From Fidelibacterota bacterium (GTDB lineage Bacteria > Marinisomatota > Marinisomatia > Marinisomatales > S15-B10): a stretch of DNA of 34,256 bases. Position 1 is the first letter of the stretch. Every line of letters begins with the position of its first letter. Of this stretch, positions 16,627 through 24,820 are shown piece after piece. Under the pieces are notes generated by a model. The model was not told the origin of the DNA. It was given only the letters and a program-made list of their open reading frames with translations, and ran no database searches. Position numbers and translations under genes: made by a program. The stretch is taken from contig PAYY01000037.1 of the NCBI GenBank assembly GCA_002715465.1, positions 1 through 34,256 on the forward strand, written 5' to 3'.

Positions 16627-19347
16627 TCAATTCTTTGATACTTCAATAGCGCATACTTTATACTCAGCCGTTCCGGTAACTGAATCTCCTTCATCGACTG
16701 TTAAAACATTCGCTCTAGCCTCCATAAAATGAAAAGGCATCCATGCACAACCTTTTCTAACTTCACGTGTAAGAGATGCACGACAAATTATCTCTCCGCG
16801 ACGAGAATAAACTTTAACTGAATCTCCATCTTTTATATTCCGTCTCCCAGCATCTTTCGGATGTATTTGAAGAAATGCTTCTGGCTGTTTAGCATCAAGA
16901 CCTTTAGATCGTCTTGTTTGAGTAGCTGCATTATAGTGATAAAGTGTTCTACCTGTGGAAAGGATTAGAGGGTAATCAGAATCTGAACTCTCGACAGAAG
17001 GCCGGTAATCAACAGGCATTAATTTACCTTTTCCCCTCATTATTCCTTCTTTATGCAAATATTGTGTGCCAGGATCTGAAGAATCAGTACATGGCCAATG
17101 TAATCCTCCCTCATTTTCCAAACGCTTATGACTTAGACCAGCAAATTTTGGAGCATCCTTGACCATTTCATCAAAAATCTCTGAAGTATTACTATATGAC
17201 CAATCAGCTCCACATGAATTTGCAAGGTCTATTAATATTTCCCAATCAGCTCGACATTCACCCGGTGGATCTATTGCTTTTCTGACGCGCTGAACTCGCC
17301 TCTCTGAATTTGTAAAAACTCCTTCTTTTTCAGCAAATGTAGCTCCTGGAAAAATCACATCCGCAAAACGAGAAGTCCCATTTAAAAAGATATCCTGAAG
17401 AACAAGAAAGTCGATATTATTTAAACCTTCTTCAAGCTGACATACATTCGGTTCTGAAAGAACGATGTCTTCACCCATAACAAATAAGCCATAGACTGAG
17501 TCTCCAACTTTCTTCATCATTTCATTAAGATTTAATCCTGGCTCAGAAGGAAACTTCACACCCCATGAATTCTGATATTTTGAATGAATTTGAGGATCAT
17601 CAACTCTCTGATATCCTGGAAGAAAAATAGGTGTCGCTCCAGCATCATTAGCACCTTGAACGTTATTTTGGCCTCGTAACGGATTCATGCCTGTTGATGT
17701 ATAGCCAAGATGCCCTGTCATAAGAACAAGGTTTGATAAGGCATAAACATTATCCGTACCATGAGAATGTTCAGTTATACCAAGTGTGTAATATATACCA
17801 GCTTTTTTAGTGGAAGCATATTCAATTGCTGTTTTAATTATGTCAGAAGAAGGTATACCTGTGATTTTTTCAGCTTCTTCAGGATTATATTCTTCTACTT
17901 TTTTACTAAAAATTTCAAAGCCTTCAGTATTCTCTTTAACAAACTTTTCATTAACCAAACCTTCCTTAATGATAACATTTGCCATAGCATTTAATAGCCA
18001 AACATCAGTCCCCGGACGAAGTTGAAGATGCCTTTCAGCAATTTCAGTGAGCCAAATTCCTCTCGGATCAGCAACAACAAGCCGTGCCCCTTTTCTAACA
18101 GCCCGTTTCATCTCCATGGCAATTATTGGGTGAGCTTCAGTAGTATTGCTACCTATAACAAAAAGGAAATCAACATCCCTGATTTCTCCAATAGAATTCG
18201 TCATAGCCCCAGCACCCATCGTAGTGACCAGACCGGCCACAGTAGGAGCATGTCACGTAGCGGCACATTGATGAACATTATTTGTATTAAAAACAGCCCT
18301 AGAAAGTTTTTGTACAAGATAATTTTCTTCTCCCGTACATCTAGATGATGAAATGAAACCAAGTGCATCGCTACCATGTTTTTCTCTTACTCCAAGAAGC
18401 CCATTTGCAGCATGTTGCATTGCTTTATCCCAACTTGCTTCATGTAGCATACCATCTTCTCCCTTAATTAAAGGAGTCATTATTCTATCTTTATGCTCTA
18501 TAAAATCATATGCAAAGCGACCTTTAACACAAAGGTTTCCATCATTGGTAGTAGTTCCTGGAGCGGGAGATGTGACTTTAACAACTTTACCCCTTCCATT
18601 ATTGGCTTCAGAATCAATATTTAAATCCATTTGACAACCAACACCACAGTAATTACACGTAGTCCGAACTTTTGACAATTCTCTTTCAGGAAGCTCATTT
18701 GAAAATAATGGCATTTTCTCACCCATAGCACCTGTAGGGCAAACATCTATACATCCTCCGCATAATTCACAGGTAGATTCAAGAAGCGACACATTATCAG
18801 CGGTAGCAATTGTAGTGTCTGAACCCCTTCCAGCAAGGGTGATTGCACTTACTCCTTCCACTTCATCACAATATCTAACACACCTTACACACAGTATACA
18901 TTTATCAGCTTGGAAATGAATAAATGGATTAGGATCATCTTCTCTTTCAAATCTTTTTGATTCAAGATGAGGCCAACCGTTAGACACCCCATATTTTTCT
19001 GCTAACATTACAAGTTGGTTGGGAGCCCCTTTTTCTTCCTCTTTAGGATTTTTTGGATGATCAGAAAGGTAAAGAGATATTAATGTTTCACGATGTCTAG
19101 AAACCCTTTGATTTTCTGTGGTAATTTTCATTCCAGGTGAAATATTTGTCGCACAAGCAGGTGCCATTCTTGGCCACCCATCTATTTCTACAAGACACAT
19201 TCTACAACAACCATTTGGATCTAATCTTGAATCATCACATAGAGTAGGGATCTCTTTACCTAATTTTCGAGCTGATTCAAGTATAGTCTCTGATTGACTT
19301 ATCTTATACTCAACTCCATCAACAGTTGCAGAATTAGTTTTAGACAT
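16627..19347 (-). CDS. fdhF: Formate dehydrogenase alpha subunit, selenocysteine-containing (in-frame TGA)
   Basis: One 906-residue selenoprotein, read through a TGA at 18253-18255. The domains are: plant-type 2Fe-2S at 1-80 (Cys37, 48, 51, 65), two 4Fe-4S clusters (Cys150, 153, 156, 160 and Cys193, 196, 199, 203), a molybdopterin-type 4Fe-4S domain (Cys231, 234, 238, 273), and the Mo-bis-MGD catalytic domain. The TGA lies at HQCAAT-Sec-HAPTVAGL, position 365, where other formate dehydrogenases have Sec or Cys followed by H-[GA]-P-[ST]-VAGL. The frame is continuous across it, and a SECIS-like hairpin follows directly. The NuoG-like His-Cys cluster region (DHPKNPKEEEKGAPNQLV) lacks its cysteines. 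ATG start immediately after the beta-subunit stop. It oxidises formate to CO2 with electrons passing to the beta subunit. Sec insertion genes are not in the window. Confidence 0.92.
18212..18255 (-). promoter_or_regulatory. SECIS-like element for Sec insertion at the TGA codon
   Basis: On the minus strand, after TGA-CAT, GCTCC (18245-18249) pairs with GGTGC (18212-18216). After a small internal loop, GTGGCC (18235-18240) pairs with GGTCAC (18224-18229) with one G-U pair. The apical loop is GGTCT (18230-18234). A GGUCU loop 18 bases after the UGA is the arrangement of the Escherichia coli fdhF SECIS recognised by SelB. Confidence 0.82.
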
Positions 19348-20943
19348 TTATTCAAACTCCTCAGGAAACCATTTCCTAGCGCTAATTAAAGGTACTGATG
19401 CTACATGACCTAAACCACATATTGAGCCTTGCTCCATTTCCCATGCCACATCATCAACAAAACCTAATTCTCCACACTCTTTTGAATCAATAAATCGATC
19501 AATCGATTCTCTTTGAAATCGAGTACCTATTCTACATGGAGCACATTGCCCACAACTTTCGTTTTCAAAGAACATAAGTGTCTCCCTAACAGCATCTCTC
19601 AAACTTATTGTATCATTTATTACAACTACTCCAGCTGAGCCAAGACTTGAACCTACTTCACTTAGAGATTTCCAGTCAAGCGGCCTAGTTCTATCATTTG
19701 CTGGTAAAAATCCTGAGCTAGCTCCCCCTGGAGAAAAAGCTCTTAATTTTCCAATATATCCTCCAGCTTTATCTACGAGCTCATCTAAGGTCACGCCCAG
19801 TGGCATCTCATATACCCCAGGTTTGTTTACATGGCCACTAATGCAATATATTTTTGTGCCTGATCCAGTTCTTCCAAGTTGATCAAACCATTTACCACCA
19901 TTACTTACAATGGAAGGTACGCATGCAATGGTTTCAACATTATGAATTAAAGTGGGCTTCCCCCAAAGCCCAATTTCCGTTGGAAAAGGAGGTTTTAGTC
20001 TAGGCATCCCCCTTTTTCCTTCAAGAGCCTCAAGTAATGCAGTCTCTTCACCACAAATATAAGCTCCATGACCTTCGTGAATATGAAAAGAAATTCCGGG
20101 GAAAATATTTTGTTCAGAAAAATTTTCTATTGCTTTTTCTAAGACTTTTATGGGTTGTTCAAACTCACCTCTTAGATAACAGTATACATCCTTTGCACCA
20201 ACAGTATATGCGGATATGGCTAGACCTTCTAGAACTTTATCTGGACGTCGCATAATTATTTCACGATCTTTGAATGTTCCTGGTTCGCCTTCATCAGCAT
20301 TTAAAACAACATAACGTATGTTTTCCTTTTGATCACATAAAGATCTCCACTTACGACCAGCAGGAAAACCAGCACCTCCTCTTCCTTGTAGCCCTGATAT
20401 ATTAAGTTCTTCAATAATATGTTCAGAACCCATACTAATGGCTTTATTATATGCTACTCCAGTATAGTCTAGGTCTCCCTTTAAATTAATAGCTAGTTTA
20501 TCATTAGTTTTATAATATGAATCAAGATGCCCTAACCATAGCCCATTCGAATCAAGAGTATCAGAAGTAAGATCCCGCCACTTCCCTTTAGCAGATTCGA
20601 TAGAGTTTGTACTAATATCTGGTAAAACCAAATGATCTTTAAGTACAGCTACAGGTCGATCGCATGCAGCAAGGCATGAGCAACCTTCAACAGGCAAACC
20701 AGCATCTTTAGATTTAGAAAGAATATTTCCAGCACCAGCCATCCAACAACTTAGTCCTTGACAGACTCTTATCTTTGCATTAGGTCGAGATAAGAGATGA
20801 AAGAAGCTTCCAACTCCATATACTTCAGCTTCAGGAACACCAGTTTCTTTAGAGACTTCTTTGGATACATTAGGCTTAAGTCCACCTTTGTCAGAAATTT
20901 TTTCCGGAACAGAAGAAATATTAGATGCTGTAGTTTTTTTCAT
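19348..20943 (-). CDS. NAD-linked formate dehydrogenase beta subunit (fused NuoE/NuoF-like)
   Basis: The 531-residue protein fuses a short NuoE-like thioredoxin-fold 2Fe-2S domain to a NuoF-like domain. The NuoE-like part is about 1-130 (Cys61, 66, 90, 94: CQGLSC and CLAAC). The NuoF-like part has GRGGAGFPAGRKW at 187-199 for NADH, then VVLNADEGEPGTFKDRE for FMN, and a C-terminal 4Fe-4S site with Cys464, 467, 470 and 509 (SCGQCAPCR). It accepts electrons from the alpha subunit and reduces NAD+ through FMN. This is the FdsB/HoxF-type diaphorase module of soluble formate dehydrogenases. ATG start; its TAA is followed directly by the alpha-subunit ATG. The helical N-terminal part of canonical NuoE is shortened, and no separate gamma (FdsG) gene is present, consistent with the fusion. 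Confidence 0.92.
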   Translation of the reverse strand: MKKTTASNISSVPEKISDKGGLKPNVSKEVSKETGVPEAEVYGVGSFFHLLSRPNAKIRVCQGLSCWMAGAGNILSKSKDAGLPVEGCSCLAACDRPVAVLKDHLVLPDISTNSIESAKGKWRDLTSDTLDSNGLWLGHLDSYYKTNDKLAINLKGDLDYTGVAYNKAISMGSEHIIEELNISGLQGRGGAGFPAGRKWRSLCDQKENIRYVVLNADEGEPGTFKDREIIMRRPDKVLEGLAISAYTVGAKDVYCYLRGEFEQPIKVLEKAIENFSEQNIFPGISFHIHEGHGAYICGEETALLEALEGKRGMPRLKPPFPTEIGLWGKPTLIHNVETIACVPSIVSNGGKWFDQLGRTGSGTKIYCISGHVNKPGVYEMPLGVTLDELVDKAGGYIGKLRAFSPGGASSGFLPANDRTRPLDWKSLSEVGSSLGSAGVVVINDTISLRDAVRETLMFFENESCGQCAPCRIGTRFQRESIDRFIDSKECGELGFVDDVAWEMEQGSICGLGHVASVPLISARKWFPEEFE

Positions 20944-21176
20944 AAATATAAATTCATATTATTCACAATGTATAACTTAATTCAAGAACTACTCATTAAT
21001 CCATTTTTTCTATCTTTTTAGGTTATTTTTATTAATTAATTATTTATTTATTTCAATGACTCTTTATATAGAGTTATTATTATTATAAAATATAATTAAG
21101 TTTTTTAAACACATTAACTTAATTTAAATTAAAGTAATTTATGATGATAGTTTTTTTAATTACCTATATTTATGAA

Positions 21177-21950
21177 TTAAGGGATATTTTCTTCTAGATA
21201 TTTTAACATTTTTTTTTGCTGGCTCAACCAACCTAATCTTACTTCGATATTAATATATCTAATACCTTCCTTGCTTATAAAATTAGATAAGGATCCATCA
21301 TCATTCTTATTTTGATTTTTCTGAAAAACTACATTAAATGGTGATAAAGCTAATTTTTTATAATCACGTTCATCTGTACAAAGAAAAAAATCGTGACGAT
21401 TCTCATTTGATTTGATTGAATAGTCAGTAGCCTTTTTTAACTCAGAGTCAATGGAATAACCACGAGAATTATTATGTAAGGCTATTAATATTCCACCATC
21501 TGGTATGTTTAGTTTTGATAAAAAATGATCACGCTCAATATTCAAAAGGTTGATAATATCCAGTCTTTTTTTCTTAGATGCTTGTGGATGATATTTTAAG
21601 AGGTTGTTTTTAACTCCTAAATCAGAGAAAATTCTGTTTGGGTCTAATCTTAAATCATCTATCCTGACCACTCTTTCTTCACAATTTATTAGAAATGCTG
21701 TACCTAAATATTTTGTAATATGATATTCAGCTGCCATTTTTGCTGTCTTCTCATCACCATGAAGCCATATATAGCGTCTATTAGATTCACCATTTTGTAT
21801 AGATGTAAATTGAATTGGACCAAAATTAATTTTAGACACAACAGGAGATTCAGCATAAAGTATCAGTAGTTGCGTGTTGAGGAAAAAAACTAATTTCCAA
21901 GTTTTCACCAAGAAACTTCTATTTTCTAAGTGGAAAAAAGTCCTAATCAT
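21177..21950 (-). CDS. Putative M14-like metallo-hydrolase, exported
   Basis: The 257-residue product resembles small M14-type carboxypeptidase/amidase-like proteins. It has HGDE (His64, Glu67) as an HxxE zinc pair, the DPNRIFSD motif at 103-110, the third ligand His159 in LIALHNN, and the later YINIEVRLG, where the Glu fits the M14 catalytic position. These are motif matches from memory, and the family is not certain. A hydrophobic leader near residues 15-33 (VKTWKLVFFLNTQLLILYA) looks like a signal peptide. The ATG start at 21948-21950 has no Shine-Dalgarno; a GTG at residue 15 may be the real start because the signal begins there. It stands alone, 233 bases from the formate dehydrogenase operon. 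Confidence 0.5.
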   Translation of the reverse strand: MIRTFFHLENRSFLVKTWKLVFFLNTQLLILYAESPVVSKINFGPIQFTSIQNGESNRRYIWLHGDEKTAKMAAEYHITKYLGTAFLINCEERVVRIDDLRLDPNRIFSDLGVKNNLLKYHPQASKKKRLDIINLLNIERDHFLSKLNIPDGGILIALHNNSRGYSIDSELKKATDYSIKSNENRHDFFLCTDERDYKKLALSPFNVVFQKNQNKNDDGSLSNFISKEGIRYINIEVRLGWLSQQKKMLKYLEENIP

Positions 21951-22119
21951 CGATTTCGATAAACTTAATGAAATCCTACAGGTTCTACATTATCAATAGA
22001 CAGTAATTATATATTAATATAATATGCTTTACATAAAATTCTAGGCAACCAAAAAACTATAAAAAGGAAGCCTGTTTTTTAAAAGTCTATTGATAAGTTA
22101 AGTAATTAAGTAAGAGGTA

Positions 22120-22326
22120 CTAATGTTCGTGATGTTCGTGTGGAACCATATCCTCACCACAACACATAGGTGATTTTATTTTTCCACAATCATCTGGGCA
22201 TTTACTAATTTGAACAACTGTCCCATCATCTTTTTCAAGTGTGCTATGAATTAAACCTTTACCACAATTAGAACAGGTTAATCCTTCAATCCCATTTCCA
22301 CAACATGTACATTCATATTTTGTCAT
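22120..22326 (-). CDS. Small zinc-ribbon-like cysteine-rich protein
   Basis: The 68-residue protein has nine cysteines: C6, C8, C9, C18, C21, C43, C47, C55 and C56. A first pair of knuckles (CTCC with CSNC) forms a zinc ribbon, a second CPDDC knuckle follows, and the C-terminus reads MCCGEDMVPHEHHEH with four His. This suggests one or two bound zinc or iron ions. There is no signal peptide, so it is cytoplasmic. The start is ATG with a perfect AGGAGG six bases upstream, the strongest Shine-Dalgarno in the window, so it is probably highly expressed. Function is unknown; it does not match rubredoxin spacing. It lies 81 bases upstream of the beta-barrel gene end and 169 bases downstream of the M14-like gene. 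Confidence 0.7.
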   Translation of the reverse strand: MTKYECTCCGNGIEGLTCSNCGKGLIHSTLEKDDGTVVQISKCPDDCGKIKSPMCCGEDMVPHEHHEH

Positions 22327-22407
22327 AATAACCTCCTAAGAATTCTTTTAGCAATTTTCATTGTTGAATTTAGCATTTTAAGAAATTGAATTCAGCTTTT
22401 TTCAACT

Positions 22408-24303
22408 TTAAAAGTTTGTACTTAATGATAAAATACTTGAATCATCAATTCCAGGAACGTAAACACAAATACCATTATCACATTTAATTCCTCCTTGAAT
22501 AGAACCGTAGAATAAAGTTAATATTGTTGAAGGGTTTAAATAAATGCTGGCCTCAACACCAAACCATTTATTTTTCAGATTTATTTCATTTCTACGTAAA
22601 ATCCGTTCTAAATCATTATCTTTATTTGGATCAGTATTATAATTATCTCCGGTCTTAGTATTAGAAACATAATCCAATAAAAAACTAATGTTGAAGCGAG
22701 ATGCTTTTCCAAAGGTAATAGAGCTATATCTATAATAATACGGCAAAACCTCTTTATCTAAATTTTCAAGACTATCTGATGTCGTTTTATTATAATTTAA
22801 TATTGATGTTTTTCTTACTAATTCCATTCCTTCCCATTGGTGTTCCATGTCTAAGGAAAAATACAGGCTTCTTGGGAAATTAAATGAGAGTCTTGAGGGT
22901 ATAGAAATAAGATTTCGTTGGTGAAAAAATTCATTAAGCCTGTATTCATCAGTTTTAATGTTTATCATATTAGAAATAATAAAACTTTGGCCCTTATACA
23001 ACATAATTTCATTTGCTTGTGACAAACCAGCAGTAAAATTCATGCCGAATGGATCATAGCGATAATTGAATTCAACATAGGCTTCGTGAAAAGGGTGAAA
23101 TCCGTAATTTGAAGAAGGAATAAAAGGAGTACTAAGTTTTTTATTATTCCAATAAGAATTAAAAAATTCATCGGTATTCTTTTCGAAAGAACTATGGCGA
23201 CTACTTCGGGAATAATTTAGTGTTAGAAAAAGGTTCTCATTAGCTTGATAGTTGAATTCAATTTGAAAACCAAGTTCATCATCTGGATCCATTATATGGG
23301 TTTTTCTTGAAAGAAGAATTGAAGAGTGCTCTTTAAATGTACTTGGCGGACCAGTAATAAGGCTACTTCTTCCAAGCTTAAAAGGAAGATGATTTCTCTC
23401 ATCAGGGTTCGCATTGTCAAAAAAATAATCCTTCAGTTCAATAGTTAGTCCCCATTTACCCGGAAAATAAGAAGAGGAAAAATAAGCTCCCCTACCACTG
23501 GTTTTAGGTTCGTAACTATACCATTTAAATGACGGTGTTGAATAAATACTATCTACATCCTGTATACTCATTATTCTACTAGTAAACTCAAAGAAAATCT
23601 CAAAATCTTCAGAGTTGTATTTACCAAAAAACCCTGGTTTTAAAGAAGAGACTCTAACCTTCTGAAAATCATTACTCTCTCGAAGAGTGAACCAAGAACG
23701 ATTTCCATTCATTAATATCAAATATGCTCCAAAATCAGTATTATGTATTATTTTTGATGCATAACCTGAAATGGCTAGAATATTTTCATTTTCTGAAAAA
23801 TCTCTTCTCCTAGGATCGATACCTTCTCCAGCCCCCAGGTGACGCCCTCCCTTTGCCTTGCCAACAATGAAGTCAAATTTAAATCTTTTACTAATATCCC
23901 TATTGATCCAAATCCCTCGTAAGGATGAGTCCCAATCAATATTTTGATTTTCCCACATATTAAGACCTAAACCACGACCTATTTGACCATATAAGTCGCC
24001 TAACTTTATTGAATATCGATCATTCTGAAAAGAAAGCCTGAATTTCCTTAGCCCAGCAAAAGCAGGTCCAATTCTAGGAGGAGAGCTGTATTCAAAATTT
24101 GTCCAAAGTGTCCATTGATTTCGCCAAAGGGTTATATCTAAAAAATGTTCATTAAAGTCGTAGGGATAGAACTCGCTTTTTCCAAGCTGAATAATAGGAG
24201 TTTCCCCCGTCCCCTTGAAAGAAGATAAAGAAAATGAAAGGTTTGCATCTTGTGCTGATATAGATAAAGCAAAAATCGAAAGAACAAAAAAACCCTGCTT
24301 CAT
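22408..24303 (-). CDS. Outer-membrane beta-barrel protein, DUF6029-like
   Basis: The 631-residue protein has a signal peptide (residues 1-17, KQGFFVLSIFALSISA). Its mature part is made of alternating amphipathic strands rich in aromatic residues and ends in STNF, the terminal Phe of Gram-negative barrel proteins. The segment KLGDLYGQIGRGLGLNMWE with NQNIDWDSSLRG is reminiscent of DUF6029 proteins of the Bacteroidota; the name is from memory and not certain. It would sit in the outer membrane. It is 11 bases from the TlpA-like gene, so it belongs to the dsbD-tlpA run, and may be a partner or client of that redox system. No enzymatic motif. Confidence 0.65.
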   Translation of the reverse strand: MKQGFFVLSIFALSISAQDANLSFSLSSFKGTGETPIIQLGKSEFYPYDFNEHFLDITLWRNQWTLWTNFEYSSPPRIGPAFAGLRKFRLSFQNDRYSIKLGDLYGQIGRGLGLNMWENQNIDWDSSLRGIWINRDISKRFKFDFIVGKAKGGRHLGAGEGIDPRRRDFSENENILAISGYASKIIHNTDFGAYLILMNGNRSWFTLRESNDFQKVRVSSLKPGFFGKYNSEDFEIFFEFTSRIMSIQDVDSIYSTPSFKWYSYEPKTSGRGAYFSSSYFPGKWGLTIELKDYFFDNANPDERNHLPFKLGRSSLITGPPSTFKEHSSILLSRKTHIMDPDDELGFQIEFNYQANENLFLTLNYSRSSRHSSFEKNTDEFFNSYWNNKKLSTPFIPSSNYGFHPFHEAYVEFNYRYDPFGMNFTAGLSQANEIMLYKGQSFIISNMINIKTDEYRLNEFFHQRNLISIPSRLSFNFPRSLYFSLDMEHQWEGMELVRKTSILNYNKTTSDSLENLDKEVLPYYYRYSSITFGKASRFNISFLLDYVSNTKTGDNYNTDPNKDNDLERILRRNEINLKNKWFGVEASIYLNPSTILTLFYGSIQGGIKCDNGICVYVPGIDDSSILSLSTNF

Positions 24304-24314
24304 TCTTATAAAAT

Positions 24315-24812
24315 TCAGGAATTACCAGAAGGGATATTCAAAGCGATTTCGATTTTTTTTCTAAGTATGTCCTCATCTCCAGGAACATATCCACTATGTC
24401 GATAAAGAATCTTCCCCTCTGTATTAACCAATATGGTATAAGGAATGGAAATTCCATTAACTAAGCGAAAATTTTCTTTTGAAGAGTCAAAAGCAATTAA
24501 CATGGAGTACCCTTTAGATCGGATATAGGATTTTACTTTTGAAATACTACGCTCACTATCAATATTAACCGAAATAATTTTCAGACCTTTACTAGCAAAT
24601 TCTTTTTGAAACCTATCCAGATGAGACATTTTGTTTAAGCATGGAGCACACCATAAGGCCCAGTAATCAATTAAAACCAGTTCTTTTTTTGAAAGATCTT
24701 CAAATTTAATTCTTTCCCCATTTGTTAAATCAAATTTTATAGGTGGCAATTCACCAAATTGTGCACTCAATATAGATGCAACAAAAAAAACTGTTGAAAA
24801 CTCTTTTCTCAA
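24315..24812 (-). CDS. TlpA/ResA-like periplasmic thioredoxin
   Basis: The 165-residue protein has a short signal (KEFSTVFFVASILSAQ) and one thioredoxin fold. Its WCAPC active site has Cys55 and Cys58, and a cis-Pro in SIPYTILVN. TlpA/ResA proteins reduce disulfides in exported cytochrome apoproteins and other envelope proteins, receiving electrons from DsbD or CcdA. It starts at TTG (24810-24812) with no Shine-Dalgarno but only eight bases after the dsbD stop, so coupling is likely. The c-type heme proteins encoded further right (CxxCH) would be natural clients, though that is inference. Confidence 0.88.
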   Translation of the reverse strand: MRKEFSTVFFVASILSAQFGELPPIKFDLTNGERIKFEDLSKKELVLIDYWALWCAPCLNKMSHLDRFQKEFASKGLKIISVNIDSERSISKVKSYIRSKGYSMLIAFDSSKENFRLVNGISIPYTILVNTEGKILYRHSGYVPGDEDILRKKIEIALNIPSGNS

Positions 24813-24820
24813 AGAAAAAA

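Noticed and set aside
16627..18255. Formate dehydrogenase alpha as a pseudogene or as a separate gene starting at GTG 18240
   Set aside because: The stop is a TGA at the Sec site, the frame continues, motifs on both sides match one enzyme, and a SECIS-like hairpin follows directly.
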